64,000 nucleotides of DNA from a virus, in the IMG/VR virus record IMGVR_UViG_3300032163_000003, positions 46,070 through 110,069 of that record; one strand, 5' to 3'. Shown one piece after another: positions 16,766 through 24,804 of the stretch. The position numbers and the translations under genes are program-made. A model generated the notes under the pieces. That model was given only the letters and a program-made list of their open reading frames with translations. It did no database searches and was not told where the DNA came from. Each line of letters opens with the position of its first letter. Positions within the stretch are counted from its first letter, which is position 1.

Positions 16766-17096
16766 TTTTCTTGTCCTCTATTCGTCTCAAAAGTTTCCTA
16801 CGTTTTTGTTCCATCACAATTCCATCTGTTCCAAAAATATTACCTTCTGTGATTAATTTTCGAACTAGTTCTGTTAGTTGTCCTAGAAATGGAAGATCAC
16901 AACCAGCAGGTCGAGAACCGGTAATTCTACTTACCCAGTCTATCTTTCCTGTTCCTTTACATTTTGGGCATAGAAGGTAGTAGTATTCTTTCTTTTCTTT
17001 CTCTTTTTTTCTGCTGTCCCAACCTAGTACAGTCATTCGTCCAGGACCACATCCTTCCCCAGAACATAGATTACATTCTTCAGTATTGATTTTCAT
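16749..17096 (-). CDS. zinc-finger/DWV family protein (tandem copy 4)
   Basis: 115 residues from the ATG at 17096. CNLCSGEG and CPKCKGTG enclose a longer, Lys-rich linker, followed by IDWVSRITGSRPAG. The start MKINTEEC matches the two upstream copies, showing tandem gene duplication. The C-terminal half is divergent. Overlaps both neighbours by 17 nt. Confidence 0.6.
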   Translation of the reverse strand: MKINTEECNLCSGEGCGPGRMTVLGWDSRKKEKEKKEYYYLLCPKCKGTGKIDWVSRITGSRPAGCDLPFLGQLTELVRKLITEGNIFGTDGIVMEQKRRKLLRRIEDKKNESNV

Positions 17097-17346
17097 ATGG
17101 TTCACCAAATGCCCAGTCATTTCCTGTACTCATAATGAAAAAACCATACCCAGTTTCCTTTTCCCACCTTTTAACTAATGTTGTCATAAACGGAACTTCT
17201 CTTGGATCAAAAGATCTGGTAACTTTCTTTACCCAATCTATTTCACCAAAACCACAGCAACTCTTACATCTATAGATTGTACGTTCTTTTTTGAATACAT
17301 ATCCTCTGCCGTTACATTCTTTACAATCTTCAGTATTTATTTCCAT
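17080..17346 (-). CDS. zinc-finger/DWV family protein (tandem copy 3)
   Basis: 88 residues: MEINTEDC start, CKECNGRG, CKSCCGFG, IDWVKKVT, then a variable helical tail (MTTLVKRWEKETGYGFF). Overlap with both neighbours of 10-17 nt suggests coupled translation of the tandem array. Function unknown. Confidence 0.6.
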   Translation of the reverse strand: MEINTEDCKECNGRGYVFKKERTIYRCKSCCGFGEIDWVKKVTRSFDPREVPFMTTLVKRWEKETGYGFFIMSTGNDWAFGEPYENQY

Positions 17347-17573
17347 TTTGTTTTCTTCCAGTCGTAAAGCGTTATTGTATTAGTTTCATAATACCTATCA
17401 AGTAACTGAGAATCGGATGGAAATCTTCTTTCTCTATTTGGTCCAACAACATTTTCTAACCAATCTAATCCTCCGCAGCCAAGACATTTTGGACATCTTC
17501 GAAGAACTTTCTTGCGACTTAACAAATACCCTTTTCCGTTACATTTTTCACAGTCTTCAGTGTTTATTTTCAT
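17337..17573 (-). CDS. zinc-finger/DWV family protein (tandem copy 2)
   Basis: 78 residues: CEKCNGKG, CPKCLGCG, LDWLENVVGPNRERRFPSDS. The stretch after the finger (G-P-x-R..R.PS...L....E) is shared with copy 1, so these two are the closest pair. Confidence 0.6.
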   Translation of the reverse strand: MKINTEDCEKCNGKGYLLSRKKVLRRCPKCLGCGGLDWLENVVGPNRERRFPSDSQLLDRYYETNTITLYDWKKTKWK

Positions 17574-17576
17574 TTC

Positions 17577-17837
17577 TCACTCATATTTACTTACTCGGTA
17601 AGTAACTACTTTTCTAAGGAACTTTTCTTCTCCACCATTGTCTATTTCATATAGTCTAATTAACTGATCCGAACTTGGTATTCTTCCGGTTCTTTTTGGT
17701 CCAACAACTACTTCTACCCAATCCAGCTCTCTCTTTCCATAACATTTTGAACAACGAGTAATAGTATTTTCTTTAACTATTAAATATCCTTTTCCGTTGC
17801 ATTTTCTACACTTTTCTCTTTCTTCGTAATTTTTCAT
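17577..17837 (-). CDS. zinc-finger/DWV family protein (tandem copy 1)
   Basis: 86 residues: CRKCNGKG, CSKCYGKR, LDWVEVVVGPKRTGRIPSSD, then LIRLYEIDNG. First transcribed of four tandem paralogues. Confidence 0.6.
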   Translation of the reverse strand: MKNYEEREKCRKCNGKGYLIVKENTITRCSKCYGKRELDWVEVVVGPKRTGRIPSSDQLIRLYEIDNGGEEKFLRKVVTYRVSKYE

Positions 17838-17885
17838 ATCTTCTCCAAAAGTGGACGTCCAGATTTCTCCAGACGCCCAACTCGG

Positions 17886-18641
17886 TTATTGTTTTGTCAA
17901 CATAAAGATAATTACTGAATCTATCATAACAAGATGATTTGTATCCCTTGTAATTTTAATTCTTTCTGCAAACCAGTCAAACAAGTCTTTCTTTGTTTTG
18001 ATCTTACTTACATCCGCTTTCATTAGTTGTCTATATAAAATTTGTATTCCTTCAATATCGACGGGTTTTTCCAGTTCCTTCGCAATACGTTCAGGATCTG
18101 TGAAAACATATTTAATTCCTTTATCTTTATTCTTAATCTTTGTTTGAAAATAAGGAATTAATTTACCTTCAATATTGAGGCAGTATGATATAATGAGTCC
18201 AGTTTTAATTCGATAAACTTTTAATGTAACTCCTTGAACTTCAGTCTCCATAATCGTAGTGTAAATACCGTCATTGAAAACATCGAAATACATTGGTTTG
18301 CTATCGAGAATTGGAACGTGAGATGCATTCCTAAATAAGAATAAATCTCTAGTTGTTTCGTTCTTTTCTACTGATACGCAAATTGTATTTCTTGAATTTA
18401 CTTTGTCAATGACCATTTTTACAGATTTGACTCTTGGAGCAATTTCGTTCTTGTACTTCTCAATCCAATCAACAAACGGAACTGTTCGAAGATCATAACC
18501 TAATTGTCGAACCTCTTCTTCCATCTTTATTTGTTCCTCTTTTGGAAGTTCTGGTTCTTTTGGAGTTAGATCTTCTTTTGGTTTAGATTTGTGTTTGATT
18601 GATGTGTCTTTAATCAACTCAGATAAATTTTCTGTCATCAA
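17886..18641 (-). CDS. hypothetical protein
   Basis: 251 residues. A disordered N-terminus rich in Lys/Glu/Pro (TPKEPELPKEEQ) is followed by VPFVDWIEKYKN, then a beta-rich domain. VDWIEK recalls the DW tail but no finger is present. No family recognised. The sequence from 17838 to 17885 holds no gene. Confidence 0.45.
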   Translation of the reverse strand: MMTENLSELIKDTSIKHKSKPKEDLTPKEPELPKEEQIKMEEEVRQLGYDLRTVPFVDWIEKYKNEIAPRVKSVKMVIDKVNSRNTICVSVEKNETTRDLFLFRNASHVPILDSKPMYFDVFNDGIYTTIMETEVQGVTLKVYRIKTGLIISYCLNIEGKLIPYFQTKIKNKDKGIKYVFTDPERIAKELEKPVDIEGIQILYRQLMKADVSKIKTKKDLFDWFAERIKITRDTNHLVMIDSVIIFMLTKQ

Positions 18642-18659
18642 CGGAATACCTCCAACTGT

Positions 18660-19019
18660 TTAGTTATCGTCTGTCACTTTTATCCTGATCTTTTTAAATC
18701 CGTGGCTTATTTCTACATTCTCTGAATCTACTAACCAATGAAGATATAGAGCTTGCATATAGTGAGGAATATCATCAACAGCATAATTAAACATAGAAGT
18801 GTAATCTTCTACTTGGAACCAACCATCACTTGTCTTTGTCATTTTGCATCCATCCCAAAAATGCATTGACTGAGATGTTCCCCATTCCCCAGCTTTGTAC
18901 TCCTCTATGTACTTATTAAACTCTTCTCTAAATTCTTCAACTGTTTTATGTTTGGATTTAATAATTAAGAAGATAGACGCAGAAGAACTATTTGTCACAA
19001 AATCTAATTTGCTTTTCAT
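18660..19019 (-). CDS. small protein with N-terminal KLDFVTNSSS motif
   Basis: 119 residues from the ATG at 19019, which overlaps the upstream TGA. It begins MKSKLDFVTNSSSAS, the short Ser-rich motif also found at the start of the next gene upstream; the rest is unrelated. Similar FVTNSSS starts occur in many otherwise unrelated bacterial and phage proteins, so the motif may be a processing or recognition tag. Function unknown. Confidence 0.5.
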   Translation of the reverse strand: MKSKLDFVTNSSSASIFLIIKSKHKTVEEFREEFNKYIEEYKAGEWGTSQSMHFWDGCKMTKTSDGWFQVEDYTSMFNYAVDDIPHYMQALYLHWLVDSENVEISHGFKKIRIKVTDDN

Positions 19020-19402
19020 CCGTCCATCCAACTTTCAACGATTGATTCAATTTGGTTATTTATCCCAAGTTCTTTAAATTTGACTTGAAGATTTTCTTTA
19101 AACTGTTTTAATGTTTCATCTTCTTTCATTGAGAAGGGAGACCTGCCAATATAAATTCCACTCCCATCGTAGTCAGAATGGGTATCAAGATCAAACTTTG
19201 ATAGTAGCTCACCTATTACATATGTGAGACCTTCTTCCAAATCTTCTGTTACGTCTTCTGTTACGTCTTCTTTTTCTGCCAATTCTTTTATTTTTGTCAT
19301 CAATGTTTCATTTTCACGAATCTGCGACTCGTCTAAATAAGTTCCCCACATTACTACGCTTGTAGATGAACTATTCGTTACAAAATCCAACTTATGTTTC
19401 AT
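19016..19402 (-). CDS. small protein with N-terminal KLDFVTNSSS motif
   Basis: 128 residues starting MKHKLDFVTNSSSTS, then an acidic alpha/beta domain with no relation to its neighbour. See the neighbouring gene for the shared motif. Acidic segment EDVTEDVTEDLEEG is a small tandem repeat. Function unknown. Confidence 0.5.
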   Translation of the reverse strand: MKHKLDFVTNSSSTSVVMWGTYLDESQIRENETLMTKIKELAEKEDVTEDVTEDLEEGLTYVIGELLSKFDLDTHSDYDGSGIYIGRSPFSMKEDETLKQFKENLQVKFKELGINNQIESIVESWMDG

Positions 19403-19610
19403 TAAATCCTCCTAGCTTTGAAATACAGTTTGTGCATAATGGATAAAAAATTGTAGATGTTAACGGGGAAGAAAGCTTTTCAATACAATGAAGTTTGTTT
19501 GGTTTTATTTCATTCCCGCACATAAAACATAAAATTCCTTCCAATTCTATTGAAGGAAATAACAGTATCTCACCCTGGCTATCAGTCTGTTTTTGTGTCT
19601 CTGCTATCAT
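19392..19610 (-). CDS. small four-Cys hypothetical protein
   Basis: 72 residues from the ATG at 19610 (GGAGGAAAAG site). CFMCGNEIKPNK and PLCTNCISKLGG form a possible ribbon similar to bacterial HNH-less zinc modules; function unknown. Overlaps its neighbours by 11-29 nt. Confidence 0.45.
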   Translation of the reverse strand: MIAETQKQTDSQGEILLFPSIELEGILCFMCGNEIKPNKLHCIEKLSSPLTSTIFYPLCTNCISKLGGFNET

Positions 19611-19881
19611 CTTTTCCTCCATAGGGTTCGAAAGTGAATTTTTTCTTTTTCATGTCAAGGTATGTAACTAAGTATTCTGTTCCCTTGAACATGAAAGTTC
19701 TTCCGATTAGAGGAAGGTCAGAATCAGTTAAACACTTACATGTGAATCTTAGCTTCCCAATATTAATATATATAACTTCATACTCATTTCTTTCGATTAG
19801 AAATTTTTCTCCGATCAAGGGGATTTCAATCTTTTCTTCTGGTGGTCTAAGATCAATTCCTTTTCTCTTTATATCTTCCAT
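19582..19881 (-). CDS. protein with two tandem beta-barrel-like repeats
   Basis: 99 residues containing an internal duplication: IPLIGEKFLIERNEYEVIYI and LPLIGRTFMFKGTEYLVTYL, each followed by a K.RFTC/KKFTF strand. Each half of about 35 residues could be an SH3-like barrel. Function unknown. Confidence 0.45.
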   Translation of the reverse strand: MEDIKRKGIDLRPPEEKIEIPLIGEKFLIERNEYEVIYINIGKLRFTCKCLTDSDLPLIGRTFMFKGTEYLVTYLDMKKKKFTFEPYGGKDDSRDTKTD

Positions 19882-19917
19882 AACATGTTCAGAAACAATG
19901 TCGCTATAACTTTTTGT

Positions 19918-20283
19918 TCATTCATTTTTCTCTTCTTTCTTAATCCACTTTTCTTTAACTCCTTCGGACCTCCACTCTTCTGGATTCATTGCTAAGAAAA
20001 TTTCTAAAGCAGCTCCTGTTAACGCAAAAACTTTTATCAAATGTTCATACGTTCTAATTGGAAAAGAACTCATAACCGTAGATTCATTACAATGTTCGAA
20101 CCAAGGAGGTTTATTCGGAGTCCAATCATATACATACGCTTTCTTTGCTTTCTCTAAATATTCTTCTATGAAAGTTAAGAAACTAGCAATATTTAAAGTA
20201 TAATTTAATCTGTAATCACCGAAGGCTTCTCTTTGATATTCCCTTTCTTTCTTGTACACTTCAAATAGTTCTTCTACTGTCAT
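19918..20283 (-). CDS. conserved phage helical protein
   Basis: 121 residues. LNIASFLTFIEEYLEKAKKA, W....PPWFEHC and IKVFALTGAALEIF are conserved in a family of phage proteins I have seen, all helical; an all-alpha NTP pyrophosphatase-like fold is possible but no clear catalytic ExxE motif is seen. Role unknown. Confidence 0.5.
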   Translation of the reverse strand: MTVEELFEVYKKEREYQREAFGDYRLNYTLNIASFLTFIEEYLEKAKKAYVYDWTPNKPPWFEHCNESTVMSSFPIRTYEHLIKVFALTGAALEIFLAMNPEEWRSEGVKEKWIKKEEKNE

Positions 20284-20658
20284 CTACACCTCCACCCGTT
20301 TTTCATTTTCTTTCTTTCGTTCTAAGTAATATTCTAAACCACCCCAAAACTTCAACCATCCCATCGGTTTTTTTGGACTTGCAAAATCGTCCATCAATGT
20401 TAACGATACATTTGGAATTTCTTTTATTACTTGATATCTTCCTCTTCCTATCGTTTTTAGATATCCAGCTTTTTGTAGAATCAGTCTATAAGTGTCTCTT
20501 GAATCTAATCTATACCTTCCAAATCGTTTAACATTATTAAAAAACCCTTTTCTGGTTACTTCTTGATTTACTTTAGTATTAAAGAATTTGATAGTTTCTC
20601 GCCATATGTTGTAAGGATTCTTTTTCTTTTTATAAGAACTTACTTCCGTTGAATCCAC
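20284..20658 (-). CDS. winged-helix-like conserved phage protein
   Basis: 124 residues with VTRKGFFNNVKRFGR, DTYRLILQKAGYLKTIGRGRY and IPNVSLTLMDDFA, a pattern typical of a small phage family; the spacing suits a winged helix DNA-binding fold with RGRY as the wing. The GTG start with GGAG upstream lies inside the end of folE2. DNA binding is inferred. Confidence 0.45.
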   Translation of the reverse strand: MDSTEVSSYKKKKNPYNIWRETIKFFNTKVNQEVTRKGFFNNVKRFGRYRLDSRDTYRLILQKAGYLKTIGRGRYQVIKEIPNVSLTLMDDFASPKKPMGWLKFWGGLEYYLERKKENEKRVEV

Positions 20659-21490
20659 CTTGTACTCCTTTCCAGCATGTAGCTATAGCATTTGAAGTAT
20701 GAATATTTTCTTCATGCACACATCGAATAATCCAATCAAAGATTAATTCTTCTTGATTCAAAGCATTACATATTCTTCTTATTGAATCTTCTACAAATTG
20801 CATATTTGATGCAGCGATCCTAGCCACATCTTGTTCGTCCATTCTTCTCAATAGAGGATAAACTTTATTAGATACAGAATTTTCAACTAATTCTATTAGA
20901 GTTTCTAACCAAACAGTATGTTCTGGTTTAACTTCGACTAGTAATTCTGCATAAGCTCTTTGAGCATGAGGTATCCCATTTAGTCCTTTCTCTTTCAAAT
21001 CGTTACATAATGAAAAACTACAAGGACAATATGATGCATAAGGAACACGAACCTTTTGGGTAAATCGAAAATCATCGTAATCTAATCTTCCTGTAAAAGA
21101 ACATTGATAATATTGTGGAAATACTAAATTAGATTTGGGTGCTTTTTTATTTAAGGGCATTTCAAATTCGAATTTGATTAGACTGTGATTAGAATTAGTT
21201 TCTACAGCCGTTTTAAATTCTTTGAGAATATGTTTAATCAAATTATGTTTTAAAGGTTTATCTAAGTAGTTAGAAAGAGTTCTTAGAAGTTGAGACATCG
21301 AGATTCCTTTTATCTTAGGATCTAAGTCAGTTACCATTTCAACTTTAGATACCATTTCATGTGTTCCACCATATAAAGAATCAAGTTTAAAAGGGACTGA
21401 TACATTAGAAACGCCTACTTGGTTGATGTAAATTGGATAGTTTGAAGTTTCTGAATGTTGGATATCTGGAAGATTATCAATATCATTCAT
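20630..21490 (-). CDS. folE2: GTP cyclohydrolase IB (FolE2/MptA family)
   Basis: 286 residues. YCPCSFSLCNDL at about 156-167 carries the conserved Cys, and GIPHAQRAYAEL follows with the metal/catalytic His, both typical of FolE2. The enzyme opens GTP to 7,8-dihydroneopterin triphosphate, the first step to folate and to 7-deazaguanines (queuosine, archaeosine and phage DNA deazaguanines). No QueD/QueC/QueE or folate gene is recognised in this window, so the product could feed host or distant phage enzymes. Confidence 0.75.
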   Translation of the reverse strand: MNDIDNLPDIQHSETSNYPIYINQVGVSNVSVPFKLDSLYGGTHEMVSKVEMVTDLDPKIKGISMSQLLRTLSNYLDKPLKHNLIKHILKEFKTAVETNSNHSLIKFEFEMPLNKKAPKSNLVFPQYYQCSFTGRLDYDDFRFTQKVRVPYASYCPCSFSLCNDLKEKGLNGIPHAQRAYAELLVEVKPEHTVWLETLIELVENSVSNKVYPLLRRMDEQDVARIAASNMQFVEDSIRRICNALNQEELIFDWIIRCVHEENIHTSNAIATCWKGVQGGFNGSKFL

Positions 21491-21494
21491 TTTT

Positions 21495-22208
21495 TTAACT
21501 CCTCATTAAAATTTCTATATCTTTTTTTAGTTGTTCTAACGACGGGACTATATCCCGATTTTTTAGGCCTCCATATCTTATAAATTTCCATCCTTGCTCT
21601 TCACATCTTTTCTGTCTTTCTATATCTTTTTTGGGGTCTCCCAATGGACCTTCATGATAATACCACCCATCATACTCAACTACAATTTTATGTTCAAGAA
21701 TCACAGTATCTAAACTATAATTTAAAAATGGATAATTGATAATTATAGTTAGGTTAGGAAATAATAATTCAACGTTCTTACAAATTGTAGATTGTGGAAT
21801 AGAAGGATTTTTAATAAAACTAAGAGCATGTGAAGCTCCACCATTTTTCATCCGATGTCTTAGATTTTCTTTTCTTTTTTGGTTGATTCTCCAAGATTTT
21901 ATTTGACTATCTATACATCTGTTCCTTACCTCAAGATCTTTCCAAGACTTCTTATGTGATTTTGATTGTTTTTCTTTTACATCCAGTTTATTTTGAATTT
22001 TTCTTTGTATTTTAGACATTTTTCTTTTCATTTTTGGAGTATTAAGAAACTTCTTTCTGATTTTAGATAACTTATCTTTTACTTTATTCAAAGATTTTGA
22101 ATTCTTTTTCCTTAAAACTGGACAAGAATTTTTACTCTCGCTGCAGCACCACTTACCATTCCCAAACTGTTTTATTGCTTCTTGACCACAACCATAATTA
22201 CATAACAC
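21495..22208 (-). CDS. VSR-like (EDxHD) homing endonuclease with LCNYGCG module
   Basis: 237 residues. N-terminal Cys module MLCNYGCGQEA...WCCSESKNSCP, Lys-rich DNA-binding middle, and a C-terminal VSR-like core: VVEYDGWYYHEG, then ERQKRCEEQGWKFIRY. Free-standing between folE2 and the zinc-finger relic. Mobility by homing is inferred. Confidence 0.7.
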   Translation of the reverse strand: MLCNYGCGQEAIKQFGNGKWCCSESKNSCPVLRKKNSKSLNKVKDKLSKIRKKFLNTPKMKRKMSKIQRKIQNKLDVKEKQSKSHKKSWKDLEVRNRCIDSQIKSWRINQKRKENLRHRMKNGGASHALSFIKNPSIPQSTICKNVELLFPNLTIIINYPFLNYSLDTVILEHKIVVEYDGWYYHEGPLGDPKKDIERQKRCEEQGWKFIRYGGLKNRDIVPSLEQLKKDIEILMRS

Positions 22209-22266
22209 TTTTCTTCCTCCAATATACTAGTTTATTATTTATTCCCATTATCGATTTTTCTTTCTT

Positions 22267-22542
22267 TTAAAAAATCCCCAACCAAGGTCTCTCGTCAACA
22301 TATCTTCCTCCGCCCATCATATTATCTAACCAGTTTAACTTTCCAGCTCCATGACATTTTGTGCATTCTGCAAGTGCCTTATCTTGGATTGTTTTTATAG
22401 TAACTCTCCACAAAACACCTTCTCCATGACAATTGTTATATAAAACTTCTTCCTCTTCTAGAACTACTAGTTGACATGTAAATTGATTGAATGTTCCTTT
22501 TATCTTTTTCTTTTTAGTCGTTTGTATCGAGGGAAAAGATAG
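22267..22542 (-). pseudogene. start-less, finger-damaged zinc-finger/DWV relic
   Basis: In frame with, and directly after, the TAA stop of the upstream homing endonuclease lies a 91-codon open stretch without ATG, GTG or TTG near its beginning. It encodes NNCHGEG (first Cys of the pair replaced by Tyr), then CTKCHGAG, LNWLDNMMGGG and a stop. This is clearly a member of the finger/DWV family that has lost its start and a zinc ligand. Insertion of the endonuclease may have removed the 5' end. Readthrough of the stop would fuse it to the endonuclease. Confidence 0.6.
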
Positions 22543-23292
22543 TTAGTTTTCTCCTTTTGTTTGGTCCATCCCACAGACATTTTCTTTATCCTCTAGCAAC
22601 TTTTTAATATCTTCTTTTACTTGATCTAGAGTTGGAAATTTCTGAAAAATATTGTATCTTAAGAACTTCCATCCCTCTTCTTCAATTTCTTGTTGTCTTC
22701 TCTTATCGTATTCTTTTCGATCTTCTTTGTAAAAATGATACCAACCATCAAATTCTAAAATAATTCCTAAACTAGAATCAGCTATATCTACAACATAATT
22801 TCTTTTTCCTTTTCCTCTATAAATAGGAAATTTATGAATTGGTCGTGGAAGAAGTGTACAAGTCATATAGAAAAGTTCGTTTTCTGGTTTAGAATCATCT
22901 GAAATACAAGAACACATATAGACCGCTTGCCAATCCTTCATTCGTTTTGATTGTCTCTTCCTGCTTTCTTTCGTTACGAAACTAGCTGTGTAACTCGCTC
23001 CTCCATTTTTCATATATTCTGATTGAATTCTACATTCCTCGTGAGTTTCTTTAGTTCTACCAGTTATTTTTTCTGCTTGAATTCTTCTTCCTTCATGGTT
23101 CTCTTTTGTTCTTCCTATAAGTTTTTCTGCTTGTTTCTTTCGTCCTTCGTTATTTTCTTTCGTTCTTCCTCTTTTTGGGTCTCCTGTTCTTTTCTTTATT
23201 ACTGGACAAGAATTCTGACTCTCACTACAACATCGTTTGCCATTCTTTAACGTATGCTTCCCTTCTTGTCCACAACCATATTCACAAAGCAT
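22543..23292 (-). CDS. VSR-like homing endonuclease with LCEYGCG module and repeats
   Basis: 249 residues. Cys module MLCEYGCGQEG...RCCSESQNSCP; three tandem repeats of the GRTKENHEGRRIQAEK type at about residues 40-90 (NUMOD-like DNA-binding repeats); then a VSR-like core with IILEFDGWYHF and EEEGWKFLRY. Closely related to the gene at 61.2 kb. Presumed homing nuclease. Confidence 0.7.
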   Translation of the reverse strand: MLCEYGCGQEGKHTLKNGKRCCSESQNSCPVIKKRTGDPKRGRTKENNEGRKKQAEKLIGRTKENHEGRRIQAEKITGRTKETHEECRIQSEYMKNGGASYTASFVTKESRKRQSKRMKDWQAVYMCSCISDDSKPENELFYMTCTLLPRPIHKFPIYRGKGKRNYVVDIADSSLGIILEFDGWYHFYKEDRKEYDKRRQQEIEEEGWKFLRYNIFQKFPTLDQVKEDIKKLLEDKENVCGMDQTKGEN

Positions 23293-23293
23293 T

Positions 23294-23551
23294 TTAAGAT
23301 TCCTCTGATAAGTATCTAATAATTTCTTCTTCTACTTTATCCATATATGAAATATCAATATCTCCAATTTCATGTTCTCTATCTTCTGAACAATAGAAGA
23401 CTACATATGGACCATCTCCTCTGGGCTCCCAGGAATCGTTATTGTCATCTCGAACTATTTCTCCATCTTCAATCCTAAATGACATACAAGGTTTAATATA
23501 GTCCACTGCAACGTCCGCGCCACATTCTTTACATTTCTTTGTTTCTATCAT
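23294..23551 (-). CDS. acidic small zinc-binding hypothetical protein
   Basis: 85 residues; CKECGADV and FYCSEDREH with a free Cys (PCMSF) could bind one metal. Acidic throughout. The neighbouring endonuclease starts one base past its stop. Not recognised. Confidence 0.45.
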   Translation of the reverse strand: MIETKKCKECGADVAVDYIKPCMSFRIEDGEIVRDDNNDSWEPRGDGPYVVFYCSEDREHEIGDIDISYMDKVEEEIIRYLSEES

Positions 23552-23603
23552 TTTTTACTACTCCTTACTACTAGTTTTGTTTGTGTTCTCATCTTCCCTT
23601 CAG

Positions 23604-23678
23604 AGGCGGCAGAGGGACTCGAACCCCCGATGTCGGTTTTGCAGACCGATGCTTTAAAACCACCTTAGCTATACCGCC
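23604..23678 (-). tRNA. tRNA-Cys (GCA)
   Basis: Acceptor GGCGGTA/TGCCGCC, anticodon stem TCGGT/ACCGA with loop CTGCAAA, T arm GGGGG/CCCTC with TTCGAGT. D arm GCT/AGC is short with a long loop. U73 discriminator; CCA not encoded. Its U8-A9-G10 forms the stop codon of the upstream finger protein. Confidence 0.85.
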
Positions 23679-23962
23679 ACATCCTTTACATTTTCCATTC
23701 TTTTTCCAACAATTCTTTCAACCCAGTCAAGACGTCCATCTCCCAAACATTTTGGACAACGTCTTTTAAAGATTAATTCAGTTGAAGACAATTGGATCCA
23801 CTCTCGTTCTATTTCTATAAATTCAGTTGTAGTAACAAGATCTTGAGATTTTACATATATATATCTCCACTCCTTTCCTCTATATATTTCTAGAATCTTA
23901 TCAAATGTTGTAAGTGGACCAAACGTTCCTGCGCCTTCACAATATTCGCATATATAATCCAT
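23669..23962 (-). CDS. zinc-finger/DWV family protein ending in tRNA-Cys
   Basis: 97 residues. CEYCEGAG and CPKCLGDG are separated by a 50-residue insertion, then LDWVERIVGKRM. The TAG stop is bases 8-10 of tRNA-Cys (10-nt overlap), so tRNA processing would remove the stop codon from the message. Function unknown. Confidence 0.6.
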   Translation of the reverse strand: MDYICEYCEGAGTFGPLTTFDKILEIYRGKEWRYIYVKSQDLVTTTEFIEIEREWIQLSSTELIFKRRCPKCLGDGRLDWVERIVGKRMENVKDVAV

Positions 23963-23971
23963 TTTAAACTC

Positions 23972-24298
23972 CTACCTATGAAAACTAATATTTAAAGTAC
24001 CACTTAGATCACCTCCATCTACTAATTTAAATTCTTCTAATATTTCTTTTAATTGTAATTGTATATAAGATTTTTCCTTTTCCATCATTCTCAGGTCCCC
24101 CCAATAAATTTCTTTACGTATTATTCTATCTATCCATAAAACTTGTCCAAGTCCTCCACATACTGGGCAAATATCTATTAGTATATTTTTACATGAACCC
24201 GGATGGTCACATCTTTTATTGCCTATCCAATGATTTCTTAATGTATTGAGTAAAACTCCTCTACCGTTGCATTTATCACATGTATAATATCCTTCCAT
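23972..24298 (-). CDS. zinc-finger/DW family protein
   Basis: 108 residues from the ATG at 24298 (AAGGAC upstream). The longer open frame continues through tRNA-His by accident. CDKCNGRG, an inserted CDHPGSC, CPVCGGLG and VLWIDRIIRKE (DW replaced by LWID) make it a divergent family member. Confidence 0.55.
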   Translation of the reverse strand: MEGYYTCDKCNGRGVLLNTLRNHWIGNKRCDHPGSCKNILIDICPVCGGLGQVLWIDRIIRKEIYWGDLRMMEKEKSYIQLQLKEILEEFKLVDGGDLSGTLNISFHR

Positions 24299-24323
24299 TT
24301 TTTGTCCTTTTATTTGTAAGTTT

Positions 24324-24400
24324 TGGGGCGATCGATGAGATTCGAACTCATAACTCCTTGGGCCACAACCAAGTGTGGTAACCATTCCACTACGACCGCC
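24324..24400 (-). tRNA. tRNA-His (GUG)
   Basis: Has G-1 opposite C73, the histidine identity pair, encoded in the gene. Acceptor GCGGTCG/CGATCGC, D stem GTGG/CCAC, anticodon stem CTTGG/CCAAG with loop TTGTGGC, T arm ATGAG/CTCAT, CCA encoded. Confidence 0.9.
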
Positions 24401-24413
24401 GTTTTTATTTTCT

Positions 24414-24680
24414 CTAACCATTTTTTTCTCTCATGTTTTTATTAAGTTTGAAAACTCTCAACATATAATCATACTTCTTTTTTGGGAGACGACTTTTAAG
24501 AGGAATAAAATCTCCAACAAAAGTATGCCATGCCTTTCCTGTTCTTAAATTATAAGTTACATAATAGTAATCCATCTCATCTTCTTCAAAACCCAAAACC
24601 ATTTCAACTTCGAAGAAGTTAAGAACCAGTTGTCCCTTATATTTCTTACATCTTTTTTGAAAAAGTTTTTTATTATCCAT
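24414..24680 (-). CDS. hypothetical protein
   Basis: 88 residues, beta-rich first half (YYYVTYNLRTGKAWHTFVGD), no motif recognised. Lies between tRNA-Asn and tRNA-His. Function unknown. Confidence 0.45.
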   Translation of the reverse strand: MDNKKLFQKRCKKYKGQLVLNFFEVEMVLGFEEDEMDYYYVTYNLRTGKAWHTFVGDFIPLKSRLPKKKYDYMLRVFKLNKNMREKNG

Positions 24681-24723
24681 TCACACTTCCTTAACAATTT
24701 TTTACTTCTCCATTCTTTTGTTT

Positions 24724-24800
24724 TGGCTGCCACAGCAGGATTCGAACCTGCGCATAATTCGGTTAACAGCCGAATGCCTTACCAGCTTGGCTATGTGGCA
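24724..24800 (-). tRNA. tRNA-Asn (GUU)
   Basis: Acceptor TGCCACA/TGTGGCA, anticodon stem TTCGG/CCGAA with loop CTGTTAA, T arm GCAGG/CCTGC with TTCGAAT, G73, CCA encoded. An HNH endonuclease stops 4 nt upstream. Confidence 0.92.
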
Positions 24801-24804
24801 ACAT

